Notes: a model not told the origin generated them from the letters alone. A stretch of DNA of 26,193 bases from CAZDSS01 sp964508185 (GCA_964508185.1 CAZDSS010000029.1:1-26193), one strand, 5' to 3'; positions 8,079 through 16,950 are shown, numbered from the stretch's first letter. Numbers and translations: made by a program.

Positions 8079-9357
8079 GGAGATAACGCCGCGCCATCAG
8101 CGACAGGCGCTGCTGGGTCAGGCTTTCGGAAATGCTGTCGAAGGTGGGCTTGGCGATCTCCGGCTCCGCCTTGTCGCAGACGATGAGGACGCGGAAGCCC
8201 ATGGGCGCGTCGATGGGCGCGCTCGGCTGGCCGATGGGCAGATCCTCCACCACCTCCTGGATGCCGGCGGGAAGGTCGCCGATGCGCATGGCGGGAAGGC
8301 GGGAGGAATCGTTGGCGCCGATGGAGCTCGCATCCTCGGGAATGGCGTCGCAGCCCTTGATGCCGGCGACCGCATTCCGCACCCGCGCCCGCCCGGCGTC
8401 GGGGCTTTCCCCTTCCTTGCTCGGGAACAGGAGCTGGTGCAGGGTCACCTGCATGTCGGTCTCGTCCGCGCTCAGGATCTTGCGGCGGTCGCGCAGGCTG
8501 AAGATGCTGTAGCCGTTGGCGGTGCGCACCGGGTCGGAGATCTGGTTGACGCGCATGGAGGAAATGATCTTCGCGACCTCCTCCGGAAGCTGGCCTTCGG
8601 GCACCCAGCCGAGGTCGCCGCCGACGGCCGCGGTGGACGCTTCCGAGAACTGCCGCGCCATGACCGCGAAGGGCACGCCCTGGCGCAGCTGGTCCACGAT
8701 GCGGTCGGCGGTCTGCTTCACCTGCCGTTCCTGTTCGGGCGTCTCCGCGATGAGCAGGATTTCGGACACGAGATATTCGTTCTGGCCCGCCGATTCCTCG
8801 AGCTTGTCGAGCACCGCCTGGACCTCGTCGTCGCCGACGGCGATCTGCTGCCGGAAGCGGCCGCGCACCAGCTGCGACCAGGCGAGCTCCGCCTCCAGCT
8901 GGGCGCGCAGCGCCTCGATGGAGGCGCCCTGCTGGGCGAGATAGGCGGCGAACTGCTGGGGCGTCATGCGGTACTGCTGGGCCACCATGGCGATGGTCTG
9001 ATCCAGCTCTTCCTTGCTGATGACGAGATCGAACTTGGCCGCTTCCTGAAGCTGGAGCTTCTCGTCCACCAGATTCTGCAGCGCCTGCTGGCGAAGCAGG
9101 CGGCGCTGTTCCGGCGTGATCTGCACGTCCACGGACGACAGGATGAGGTTGACGCGCTGCTCCACGTCGTAGGCCGAGATCACCTCGTCATTGACCACCG
9201 CCTCGATGCTCTGCACGTCCACATTGGCGCTGCGCTGCTGCGCGAGACCGGGCGCGGACCACGAGCCCACCGCCGCGGCGAGGGCGAGCGCCAGCGCGAT
9301 CGCGGTGCTCCCGCCATTCCCCTTGAATCCCGTATTCCGGCCCCAGAACAAGCTCAT
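8041..9357 (-). CDS. surA: periplasmic chaperone / peptidyl-prolyl isomerase SurA
   Basis: Periplasmic chaperone that escorts outer-membrane proteins, notably LptD, to the BAM complex. The 438-residue protein has an N-terminal signal peptide with a probable cut after A39 (GLA|QQ), an N-terminal chaperone domain that begins IEAVVNDEVISAYDVEQR, and a recognisable parvulin domain at about 190-290 (VSEILLIAE ... GGDLGWVPEGQLPEEV ... VRTANGYSIFSL). The second PPIase region (about 305-400) is short and diverged and carries two Cys (GCDAIP and LIVCDK), which could form a disulfide. GAGGA lies upstream of the ATG. The 76-base gap to lptD contains a TATATT element (plus-strand 9403-9408) that could be a secondary promoter, but there is no good -35. 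Confidence 0.94.
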   Translation of the reverse strand: MSLFWGRNTGFKGNGGSTAIALALALAAAVGSWSAPGLAQQRSANVDVQSIEAVVNDEVISAYDVEQRVNLILSSVDVQITPEQRRLLRQQALQNLVDEKLQLQEAAKFDLVISKEELDQTIAMVAQQYRMTPQQFAAYLAQQGASIEALRAQLEAELAWSQLVRGRFRQQIAVGDDEVQAVLDKLEESAGQNEYLVSEILLIAETPEQERQVKQTADRIVDQLRQGVPFAVMARQFSEASTAAVGGDLGWVPEGQLPEEVAKIISSMRVNQISDPVRTANGYSIFSLRDRRKILSADETDMQVTLHQLLFPSKEGESPDAGRARVRNAVAGIKGCDAIPEDASSIGANDSSRLPAMRIGDLPAGIQEVVEDLPIGQPSAPIDAPMGFRVLIVCDKAEPEIAKPTFDSISESLTQQRLSLMARRYLRDLRRDAIVDYR

Positions 9358-9433
9358 TGGCGAATTTTCCTCAACTCCTCACGACCCCCGTGGAAGTCCG
9401 CGAATATAGACCATTCCGGCCAGGCATTTCCAG

Positions 9434-11650
9434 CTAGCCGAGATTCTTCAGAGATATTTGGAAGATGAACGAGGTTTCCGGATCGATATCGCGGTCGCGG
9501 GTGAAGCGCCGGGCGACAAAGAAGCCGAAGCGCAGGCATTCGTCCTCGTAGGCGACGCCGCCGCGGGCATAGACGCTCTCCTTGCGGTCGAGGCTGTAGG
9601 TATAGGATCCCGAAAGCGTCCATTCACGATCCAGACGGTAAACGGCGGCTCCGCGGATCTCCTCGCGGTCGGCGAAGTCGGTCGAGGGGTCGAAATCCTC
9701 GGCCCCGGTGTCGAGATTGAGATAGCCGAGGGTCACCTTGAAATTGTCGGGACCGAAGACGGCGTCCACCTCGTTGCGCCGGAGCGCCAGATTGCGATCA
9801 TTCAACCTTGCCCGATAGATAAGATCCAAATAGGGCGAAAAGGTGACTTCGAGCTTGCCGACGATGTCCGACCAGTGGCCGGAAAGCCCGGTTCCCACGG
9901 GGATTTCCGGGTCGTCGAAGAAGCGGTAGCTCTGGCCGACCAGCATGCGGGCCGAGACCTTGCTGCCCTCGATCCCGTAGCGGACCCCGTAGTCGATGCG
10001 CGAGCCGCTTTCCCAGCGGTCGAGCCCGGTGAAGCGGCTGGACGCGAACAGGTTGGTGTCGTCGAAGCCGACGATGCGGCTGTCCTCGTTCGGGATCGCG
10101 TCGGGGTTGCCGCTCTTGAAGGCGCCGACGAGGGCCACGATGGGCTCCAGCGTCTGTCGGGTGGTGAGGCCGTCCTTCACCATGGGAAGCCGCCATTCGA
10201 GGCGGATCTGCGGCAGGAAGCGCGCGGTCGCCCCGTTCTCGCCGCCATAGGCGGGATCATCGGGCGCGGCGGCGGAGTTCACGTGATAGATGTCGCCGCG
10301 AAGGCTCGCGCCCAGGGTATAGACCGAGCCGGATTCGCCGATATAGGGCACTTCCCAGCTGGTGCCCAGCGACAGGCGGCGGCTGTCCATGCCGTCGAAC
10401 CGGGTGAGCGCCAGGGCGTTGGCGTCGAACCGGTAGGTGCCGCCAAAGAGGCCGGGCGCGCTCACGTAATGGTATTCGAGCATGGGGAGCGCGAAGGGGG
10501 TGAGCCCCGCCACGTCCTCGACGCGCAGGCCCTGGAAGCCGAGGGCGGTGAGGGCCGCGTAGCTCCGCGTGCCGAAGCGCTCCAGCGCCGCCTCGCTCTT
10601 GATGGTGTCGATGGTCGAGAAGTCGTAGCGGCGGAGATAGGTGTCGTCGCTCGCCCAGCCCACGTCATAGCGCCACTGCCACTGGCCGCCGTAGCGGGAC
10701 AGGGACGGCAGACGGAAGCGGCCGTCGCTGAAGATATGGCCGCGGAATTCCTTGTCGCCGGTCTCGACGCCGAAATCGTCGCGCTCGTCCACATGGGTGA
10801 TGCTGCCCGCGACCTTGAACTTGCCGAGGCCCACATGCTCCCGGTATTCGCCCGCCAGCACGAAGCCCTCGCGGGTCGTGAGGATGGGCTCGATGGTCAT
10901 GTCGCGATGGGGCGCGAGATTGATGTAGTAGGGCAGGCGGAAGACGAGGCCGAGATCGGACGACTGGCCGAGGCCGGGGGCCAGCAGGCCGCTTGCCGCA
11001 TGGACCGTGGGATCGGGATGCGAGAAATAGGGGGTGTAGAGGAGCGGCACGCCGAAAAGCTCGATGAAGGCGTCCCGGTAGGTCACCCGCTTGGTGCCGC
11101 GGTCATGGATCACCCGCACCGCCTTCACCTGCCACAGCGGCTGGTCGCTGCCGTCGGCGCAGACCTCGCAGGGCGAATAGACGGCGCGCTCCAGCACCGT
11201 GCGGCCTTCTTCGGTCAGGCGCCCGCGCTCCGCCGCGAAGCGGGAATTGTCGGACAGGATGAAGCCGATATTCTGGATGATGCCGCTGTTGAAGTCCTCG
11301 TCCAGGATGAGGTCGCGGGCGGTGACGATATTGCCCCCCGAATCCCGCGCCCACAGTTCGCCCTCGACCGCAATGCGGCCCGTCGCGCGGTTGTAGACCA
11401 CCCGCTCCGCATGAACGATCCGGCCCTTGTAGCTCAGGATCACGTTGCCCTCGGCCGTCACGATGTCGCTGCCCTGGTCGTAGGTCAGGCTGTCGGCGGC
11501 GAAATCGATGGCGTTCCGGGCGTCCGCGACCTCGGCCGCCGGGCTCGCCGCGCGGTCCGCACCGACGGAGGTAACGCCTTGGGCCGACGCGGCAAAGGGC
11601 AGCGTCGATACGGTCACAAGCAGGGCAAGAATGCGCGCGGCTCTCGTCAT
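9434..11650 (-). CDS. lptD: LPS-assembly protein LptD
   Basis: Outer-membrane beta-barrel that, with the lipoprotein LptE, inserts lipopolysaccharide into the outer leaflet. The 738-residue protein has a signal peptide (cut likely after ASA at 21-23), an N-terminal OstA-like beta-taco domain (about 45-170, IDFAADSLTYDQGSDIVTAEGNV), and a long barrel with many alternating aromatic strands ending FIFQISLKNLG. Cysteines are only three: C161 and C164 in SPCEVC and C705 in YEDECL, against four in E. coli. The ATG at 11650 opens the lptD-surA-pdxA-rsmA unit. The lptF-lptG genes often found just upstream in related genomes are not here; instead the divergent pepA follows after about 200 bases. Confidence 0.96.
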   Translation of the reverse strand: MTRAARILALLVTVSTLPFAASAQGVTSVGADRAASPAAEVADARNAIDFAADSLTYDQGSDIVTAEGNVILSYKGRIVHAERVVYNRATGRIAVEGELWARDSGGNIVTARDLILDEDFNSGIIQNIGFILSDNSRFAAERGRLTEEGRTVLERAVYSPCEVCADGSDQPLWQVKAVRVIHDRGTKRVTYRDAFIELFGVPLLYTPYFSHPDPTVHAASGLLAPGLGQSSDLGLVFRLPYYINLAPHRDMTIEPILTTREGFVLAGEYREHVGLGKFKVAGSITHVDERDDFGVETGDKEFRGHIFSDGRFRLPSLSRYGGQWQWRYDVGWASDDTYLRRYDFSTIDTIKSEAALERFGTRSYAALTALGFQGLRVEDVAGLTPFALPMLEYHYVSAPGLFGGTYRFDANALALTRFDGMDSRRLSLGTSWEVPYIGESGSVYTLGASLRGDIYHVNSAAAPDDPAYGGENGATARFLPQIRLEWRLPMVKDGLTTRQTLEPIVALVGAFKSGNPDAIPNEDSRIVGFDDTNLFASSRFTGLDRWESGSRIDYGVRYGIEGSKVSARMLVGQSYRFFDDPEIPVGTGLSGHWSDIVGKLEVTFSPYLDLIYRARLNDRNLALRRNEVDAVFGPDNFKVTLGYLNLDTGAEDFDPSTDFADREEIRGAAVYRLDREWTLSGSYTYSLDRKESVYARGGVAYEDECLRFGFFVARRFTRDRDIDPETSFIFQISLKNLG

Positions 11651-11738
11651 GGCCCGGTTTTATCTAGAATTTTCATCCTTGCCTACCGCTATTTGGATGG
11701 ACCATGACGGATCGCACGGCGGCCCCGGCAAACTGCGG

Positions 11739-11767
11739 TTGACCCACCCTGCCGCCCTTGCGATAAA
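11739..11767 (+). promoter_or_regulatory. sigma70-type promoter for pepA-holC
   Basis: A -35 TTGACC (11739-11744) and a -10 GATAAA (11762-11767) are 17 bases apart. The predicted start near 11774 leaves an untranslated leader of about 80 bases before pepA, containing a perfect 6-bp hairpin (ACGCGC 11805-11810, GCGCGT 11815-11820). The rest of the 204-base divergent lptD/pepA gap shows no other clear element. Confidence 0.55.
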
Positions 11768-11854
11768 TCTGCCGGAGCATCATGTGCGGACCTCAAGGTT
11801 CTGAACGCGCGGCGGCGCGTCGCGTCACCAATGTCTTTCACGGAGTTGCAGAGA

Positions 11855-13351
11855 ATGAAGATCGCCTTCGCCACGCCCGGGCAACCCGCGACGGGTGTTC
11901 TCGTGCTTTTCGCATCCAACGGCAAGCTGCTGCCGAGCGGCGCCGGGATCGATTCCGCAAGCGGCGGCGCCGTGAGCCGCGCCATCGACGCCGCGTCCTT
12001 CAAGGCGGGCAAGGGCGAGATCCTCGAACTTTTCGGCCTTCCCGGGGTTGAGGCCCGCCGTCTCGTCATCGCCGGCGTCGGCAAGGCGGAGGAGCTGGAC
12101 GCCCTCGGCGCCGAGGCCGTCGGCGCGGCGGTGGTCGCGAAGCTTCTGACCTCCGGCGAGAAGAGCATCACCGTGCAGAACGTGGCGGCGGGCGAACTGT
12201 CGCGCATCGACCCCGCGGCCTTCGCGGCGCGCTTTGCGCTCGGCTCGGTGCTGCGCTCCTACCGCTACGACCGCTATCTCACGAAGCAGCCCGAAGGCAA
12301 GAAGCCGACCCTCGAGGAAGTGACGCTGATCGTTGCGGACAAGGCGGCGGCGGAAGCGGCTTTCGCGCCGCTTGCGGCCCTTGGGGACGCCGTCAATTTC
12401 GTCCGCGACCTCGTGACCGCGCCGGGCAACGTGATCTATCCCGCATCCTACGCCGAGGAGATCCGGAAGCTCGAGAAGTTCGGGGTGGAGGTGGAAGTCC
12501 TCGATGTGGCGGCCATGGAAAAGCTCGGCATGGGCGCGCTTCTTGCCGTTGGGCAGGGCAGCATCAACGAGCCGCGCCTCGTGGTCATGCAGTGGAAGGG
12601 GGCGGACGCGGAATCCGAGCCCGTCGCCTTCGTCGGCAAGGGCGTGACCTTCGATACGGGCGGCATTTCGCTGAAGCCCGGCCTCGGCATGGAGGAGATG
12701 AAATACGACATGGCGGGCTCCGCTGCGGTCGTCGGCCTCATGCAGGTGCTGGCGGCGCGGCGGGCGAAGGTGAACGCCGTGGGCGTGGTCGCGCTCGTCG
12801 AAAACATGCCGTCCCACAAGGCGCAGCGGCCGGGCGACATCGTGAAATCCATGTCCGGCCAGACCATCGAGGTACTGAACACGGACGCCGAAGGCCGCCT
12901 CGTGCTGGCGGACGCCCTGTGGTACGCCCAGGACCGCTTCAAGCCGCGCTTCGTGATCGACCTCGCGACCCTCACGGGCGCGGCGCTCATCGCCCTCGGC
13001 CACGAGCATGCGGCCATCATGGCCAACAACGACGAGCTGGCGGAGCGGCTCTTCGCCGCTGGCACGGCGGAAGGGGAGCTCGTCTGGCGCCTGCCGCTCA
13101 GCGAAGCCCATGACAAGGAAATCGATTCCAAAATCGCCGACATGAAGAACATCGCAGGCAACCGCAATGCCGGCACCATCATCGGCGGCCAGTTCCTGCA
13201 GCGCTTCGTCAATGGCGTGCCCTGGGTCCATATGGACATCGCCGGCACCGCCTGGATCAAGAAGGACAAGGCCACCTGTCCCGCGGGCGCGACCGCCTTC
13301 GGCGTGCGCATCCTCAACCGGTTGGTGGCCGACCATTACGAGGCGCAATGA
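11855..13351 (+). CDS. pepA: leucyl aminopeptidase (M17)
   Basis: Cytoplasmic dinuclear-metal aminopeptidase that removes N-terminal residues from peptides; E. coli PepA also binds DNA, which cannot be inferred here. Using the ATG at 11855 (MKIAFATPG, GGAG 9 bases upstream) the protein has 498 residues, near the usual 500; an in-frame ATG at 11831 would add 8 residues. The catalytic domain has GKGVTFDTGGISLKP (K262, D267), MKYDMAGSA (D285) and NTDAEGRLVLADAL (D344, E346, R348), so the metal ligands and the catalytic Lys and Arg are all present. The N-terminal macrodomain-like half is ordinary. The stop overlaps the holC start (ATGA, 13348-13351). Confidence 0.97.
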   Translation: MKIAFATPGQPATGVLVLFASNGKLLPSGAGIDSASGGAVSRAIDAASFKAGKGEILELFGLPGVEARRLVIAGVGKAEELDALGAEAVGAAVVAKLLTSGEKSITVQNVAAGELSRIDPAAFAARFALGSVLRSYRYDRYLTKQPEGKKPTLEEVTLIVADKAAAEAAFAPLAALGDAVNFVRDLVTAPGNVIYPASYAEEIRKLEKFGVEVEVLDVAAMEKLGMGALLAVGQGSINEPRLVVMQWKGADAESEPVAFVGKGVTFDTGGISLKPGLGMEEMKYDMAGSAAVVGLMQVLAARRAKVNAVGVVALVENMPSHKAQRPGDIVKSMSGQTIEVLNTDAEGRLVLADALWYAQDRFKPRFVIDLATLTGAALIALGHEHAAIMANNDELAERLFAAGTAEGELVWRLPLSEAHDKEIDSKIADMKNIAGNRNAGTIIGGQFLQRFVNGVPWVHMDIAGTAWIKKDKATCPAGATAFGVRILNRLVADHYEAQ

Positions 13352-13797
13352 CCGAGATCAGCTTCTACCACCTGACGCGGCAGCCCCTGAACAAGGCGCT
13401 GCCGCGCCTTCTGGAGAAGGTGCTGGCGGCGGGGCACCGCGCCGTGGTGCTGGCAGGGTCCGACGAGCGGGTGGAGGATCTGGACGCCGCCCTCTGGACC
13501 TATGATCCGGACAGCTTCCTGCCCCACGGCACCCGCATTCTCGGTCATGCGGAGCGCCAGCCCATCTACCTCACGACCGAGGAAGAGAATCCCAACGACG
13601 CGACCGTCCTCGTGCTGGTGGACGGGGCGGAGCCGTCCTTCATCGGCAGCTTCACCCGCTGCCTCGACATGTTCGACGGCAACAGCGAAGTCGCCGTCGC
13701 GGCCGCCCGCGAACGCTGGAAGCGCCGGAAGGCCGAAGGATTCGAGCTGACCTACTGGCAGCAGACCGAAACCGGCGGCTGGACCCGGAAAGCCTGA
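13348..13797 (+). CDS. holC: DNA polymerase III chi subunit
   Basis: Clamp-loader accessory subunit that links polymerase III holoenzyme to single-strand binding protein. The 149-residue length matches E. coli HolC (147). Conserved features are the N-terminal ISFYHLTRQPLNKALPRLLEK, the LWTYDPDSFLPHG motif and VLVLVDGAEP, which together give the Rossmann-like HolC fold. The start is overlapped by 4 bases with the pepA stop, and pepA-holC is a long-standing conserved pair, so translation is probably coupled. It converges on the ABC-F gene with 13 bases between stops; a 5-bp hairpin (13803-13819) there lacks a T-tract. Confidence 0.95.
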   Translation: MTEISFYHLTRQPLNKALPRLLEKVLAAGHRAVVLAGSDERVEDLDAALWTYDPDSFLPHGTRILGHAERQPIYLTTEEENPNDATVLVLVDGAEPSFIGSFTRCLDMFDGNSEVAVAAARERWKRRKAEGFELTYWQQTETGGWTRKA

Positions 13798-13810
13798 ACG
13801 CTGCGGCCCA

Positions 13811-15694
13811 TCACGCCGCGCCCGTCAGTTCCTCAAGCTCCGCCTGAAGGGCAAGCCAGCCTTCTTCCTTCTCCGCAAGCGCGGCCTTCACCGCGGCATC
13901 GCGCGCGACCAGCCGCTCGAGCTCCGCATTGGCCCTGGCGCTTCCGTCATAGAGCGCGTTGTCCGCAAGGCGCGTTGCAAGCTTGTCCTGCTCTTCTTCC
14001 AGCTTGGCAATTTCAGCCTCCAAGGCCTTGATCTTGCGCTCGATGCTGCGGATGTCGCGCGAGAGGTTCGGGGCCCTGGCGGCGGGAGCCGCAGGCTTTT
14101 CCGCCTTGGGCTTCGCCGGGGGCCGGCGGCTTGAGAGCACGAATTTCTCGTAGTCGTCGAGGTCGCCGTCGAAGGGCGTCACGCGGCCGTCCGCCACCAG
14201 CCCCAGCCGGTCGGCGCAGGCGTCCAGCAGATGGCGGTCATGGCTGATGAGCAGCACCGCGCCCTCGTATTCGGCGATGCCGCGGATCAGGGCGTCGCGG
14301 CTGTCGATGTCGAGATGGTTGGTGGGTTCATCCAGGATCAGGATCGCCGGCGCATCGAAGGCGATGAGGGCAAAGAGGAGCCGCGCCTTCTCGCCGCCCG
14401 ACAGGTTCTCGACCAGGGTGTCCGCCTTGTCGGCGCCGAAGCCGAAGCTTCCAAGCCGCGCGCGCACCACCGATTCCTTGTCCTTCGGCATCAGGTCGCG
14501 GAGATGGTCGAGCGCCGTGCGGCCCGGCTGCAGCTCGTCGAGCTGATGCTGGCCGAAATAGCCGACCGTCAGCTTGGCCGCCTTGGTGACGCGCCCGGAC
14601 ATGAGGGGCAGGCGGTCGGCGAGGAGCTTGGCGAATGTGGACTTGCCGTTGCCATTGGCGCCCACAAGGGCGATGCGGTCGTCGGGATCGATCCTGAGAT
14701 CGAGCTGGCGCAGCACGGGCTTTCCCGGCTCGTAGCCGACGCTGCCGCCTTCCATGGCGAGCAGGGGCGGGGACAGCTTGCCGGGGCTCGGGAACCTGAT
14801 GGGCCGCGCCTCCGTCTCGGGATCGAGGGTGATGGGCGTGAGCTTCGCCAGCGCCTTCAGGCGGCTTTGCGCCTGCTTGGCCTTGGTCGCCTTGGCCCGG
14901 AAGCGGTCGACGAAGGCCTGCATGTGCTGGCGCTTGGCCTCGATCTTCCTGGCCTCGGCCTCGAGCCTCGCGCGATTGGCGGCGAGCCGGTCGGCGAAGT
15001 CGTCGTAATTGCCGGTGTAATAGGTGAGGCGGCCATGATCGAGGTGGAGGATCGAATCGACCGCGCGGTTGAGCACGTCGCGGTCATGGCTGATGACGAT
15101 CACCGTATGGGGATAGCTCTTGAGGAAGCTTTCGAGCCACAGCACCCCTTCGAGGTCGAGATAGTTGGTGGGCTCGTCCAGAAGCAGGATGTCGGGCGCG
15201 GCAAAGAGGGCGCCGGCGAGCGCCACGCGCATGCGCCAGCCGCCCGAATAGCTCGAGCAGGGCCGCTTCTGCGCCTCGGCGTCGAAGCCCAGGCCGCGCA
15301 GGATGATCCCGGCCCGCGCTTCGGCGCTGTAGCCGTCGAGCGCCGCGAGGCGGGCATGGATGTCGGCCAGGCGTTCGGGATCGGTCACCGTCTCCGCCGC
15401 CGCCTCGCGGAGAAGGGCGGAAAGCTCCATGTGATGGTTGATGACCGCTTCGATGAGGGTTTCCGGCCCGCCGGGCGCTTCCTGGGCCACATGGCCGATG
15501 CGGGCGCGCGGCGGGAGCTCGATGGTCCCGCTTTCCGCCGCGATCTCGCCGAGGATCAGGCGAAACAGCGTCGACTTGCCGATGCCGTTGCGGCCGACGA
15601 GGCCCACCTTGGCGCCGGGCGGGATGGCGGCGCTCGCCCGGTCGAACAGCAGCCGCGGGCCGATGCGGTATGTGAGGTCGGAAATTGTGAGCAT
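13811..15694 (-). CDS. ABC-F family ATP-binding protein (YheS/Uup-like)
   Basis: Soluble ABC-F ATPase of 627 residues with two nucleotide-binding domains and no membrane segment. ABC-F proteins act on the ribosome, relieving stalled or drug-blocked translation; which job this one does is unknown. Domain 1 has Walker A GRNGIGKST (34-42), signature SYSGGWRMRVALA and Walker B LLLDEPTNYLDL. A charged helical linker follows (about 225-290, the ABC-F P-site tRNA motif region, EAEARKIEAKRQHMQAF). Domain 2 has GANGNGKST, NLSGGEKARLLFA and LILDEPTNHLDID. A Pro/Ala/Lys-rich hinge and a C-terminal coiled coil (about 545-625) end the protein. The layout fits the YheS/Uup groups better than EttA. It is transcribed divergently from ndk. 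Confidence 0.93.
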   Translation of the reverse strand: MLTISDLTYRIGPRLLFDRASAAIPPGAKVGLVGRNGIGKSTLFRLILGEIAAESGTIELPPRARIGHVAQEAPGGPETLIEAVINHHMELSALLREAAAETVTDPERLADIHARLAALDGYSAEARAGIILRGLGFDAEAQKRPCSSYSGGWRMRVALAGALFAAPDILLLDEPTNYLDLEGVLWLESFLKSYPHTVIVISHDRDVLNRAVDSILHLDHGRLTYYTGNYDDFADRLAANRARLEAEARKIEAKRQHMQAFVDRFRAKATKAKQAQSRLKALAKLTPITLDPETEARPIRFPSPGKLSPPLLAMEGGSVGYEPGKPVLRQLDLRIDPDDRIALVGANGNGKSTFAKLLADRLPLMSGRVTKAAKLTVGYFGQHQLDELQPGRTALDHLRDLMPKDKESVVRARLGSFGFGADKADTLVENLSGGEKARLLFALIAFDAPAILILDEPTNHLDIDSRDALIRGIAEYEGAVLLISHDRHLLDACADRLGLVADGRVTPFDGDLDDYEKFVLSSRRPPAKPKAEKPAAPAARAPNLSRDIRSIERKIKALEAEIAKLEEEQDKLATRLADNALYDGSARANAELERLVARDAAVKAALAEKEEGWLALQAELEELTGAA

Positions 15695-15713
15695 GAGCGC
15701 GCTTCTAACATGC

Positions 15714-15759
15714 TTGCGCGGGTTGCGTCACTCTCAATAAGCCACTATAACCCGCGCAA
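15714..15759. repeat. perfect 11-bp inverted repeat spanning the ndk promoter
   Basis: TTGCGCGGGTT (15714-15724) and AACCCGCGCAA (15749-15759) are exact reverse complements, 24 bases apart. The left arm reaches into the -35 and the right arm covers most of the -10 and the expected start site of the ndk promoter. The placement suggests an operator for a dimeric regulator that could affect both ndk and the divergent ABC-F gene; this is inference. Confidence 0.55.
15723..15751 (+). promoter_or_regulatory. sigma70-type promoter for ndk
   Basis: A -35 TTGCGT (15723-15728) and a -10 TATAAC (15746-15751) are 17 bases apart, predicting a start near 15758, about 30 bases before the ndk ATG. A clear ribosome site AAGGAA (15774-15779) follows at good spacing. 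The -10 is the same hexamer as in the yicC promoter. Confidence 0.65.
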
Positions 15760-15788
15760 AACTTCTCAATTTTAAGGAATTCCGAACC

Positions 15789-16211
15789 ATGGCTCTCGAA
15801 CGCACCCTTTCGATCATCAAGCCCGATGCCACCCGCCGCAATCTCACCGGCGCCATCAACAAGATGCTCGAGGATGCGGGCCTTCGCATCGTGGCCCAGA
15901 AGCGCATCCAGCTGACCCGCGCCCAGGCGGAAGCCTTCTACGGCGTGCATCGGGAGCGCCCGTTCTTCAACGACCTCTGCGAATTCATGATCTCCGGCCC
16001 CGTGGTGGTGCAGGTGCTGGAAGGCGAGAACGCCGTCCTCAAGAACCGCGAGGTGATGGGCGCGACCGACCCCGCGAAGGCCGCCGAAGGCACCATCCGC
16101 AAGACCTTCGCCGAGAACATCGAAGCCAATTCCGTCCATGGCTCCGATTCCCTCGAGAACGCGGAAAAGGAAATCCGCTTCTTCTTCAGCGAGCTTGAAA
16201 TCGTTGGCTAA
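15789..16211 (+). CDS. ndk: nucleoside diphosphate kinase
   Basis: Transfers the gamma phosphate of ATP to nucleoside diphosphates through a phospho-histidine, balancing NTP and dNTP pools. The 140-residue protein is the standard bacterial length. K11 (SIIKPDA), Y51 (AFYGVH), the R and T nucleotide contacts in NREVMGATDP, and the active-site H117 in NSVHGSDS are all present, and the protein ends ELEIVG. It appears to be a single-gene unit: its own promoter and ribosome site precede it and a strong terminator follows within 26 bases of the stop. Confidence 0.98.
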   Translation: MALERTLSIIKPDATRRNLTGAINKMLEDAGLRIVAQKRIQLTRAQAEAFYGVHRERPFFNDLCEFMISGPVVVQVLEGENAVLKNREVMGATDPAKAAEGTIRKTFAENIEANSVHGSDSLENAEKEIRFFFSELEIVG

Positions 16212-16236
16212 GCTTCGGTCGTAGCTCACCAAATCA

Positions 16237-16275
16237 AAAGGCGGCGAAGGGAAACCTCCGCCGCCTTTCTTGTGT
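16237..16275 (+). terminator. intrinsic terminator after ndk, probably bidirectional
   Basis: AAAGGCGGCG (16237-16246) pairs exactly with CGCCGCCTTT (16259-16268). After one A-C mismatch the stem continues AGG/CCT and closes on a GAAA tetraloop (16251-16254), followed by a T-rich stretch. The A-rich left flank gives a T-tract for the opposite strand, so it can also end the convergent purM-purN transcript, whose stop is at 16289. Confidence 0.88.
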
Positions 16276-16288
16276 CTTGCGGTCCCCG

Positions 16289-16950
16289 TCAGGCGCCCGG
16301 TTCGGGATTGATGAGCGCGCCGGGATGATCATAGGGTTCGGCGAACACCACCCGCTGGCCTTCGACGCGAATCTTCGATAGCGCAATCAGGCGAACCGCT
16401 TCCGGGTAGATCTTGTGTTCGAGCTCGAGGATGCGGGCGGCGAGGGTATCCGGCGTGTCATCCGGCAGGACGGGCGCCGCCGCCTGGATGATGATGGGGC
16501 CGTCATCCATCTCGGGCCGCACGTAATGGACCGTACATCCCGAAACCCGTACACCGGATTCGATCGCCCGCTCGTGGGTATGCAGGCCGCGGAAGGCCGG
16601 GAGCAGCGACGGATGGATATTGATCATCCGGTCGCGCCAGTGATTGGTGAAATCCTCGGTCAGGATCCGCATGAAGCCCGCAAGGCAGATGAGCTCCGGC
16701 GCGAAGGGCGCCAGCGCTTCGTTGAGCGCGGCCTCGAAGCTCGGGCGGTCCCTGTATTGCTTGTGATCGACCACGACCGCGGGGATCCCCGCCTGCCGCG
16801 CCCGTTCAAGCCCGTAGGCGTCGGGACGGTTCGAGAGGACGCAGACGATCTCGGCGGGAAAGGCCGGATCCTTGCAGGCATCAATAAGTGCCTGCAGGTT
16901 CGATCCGCGGCCCGAGACGAGAACCGCGATCTTCAGGGGACCTGTCCGGC

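Noticed and set aside
11825..13348. 507-codon open frame on the minus strand opposite pepA
   Set aside because: It mirrors pepA, is rich in His, Arg, Gly and Asp as expected from reading GC-rich codons backwards, and matches no family; pepA has all its catalytic residues.
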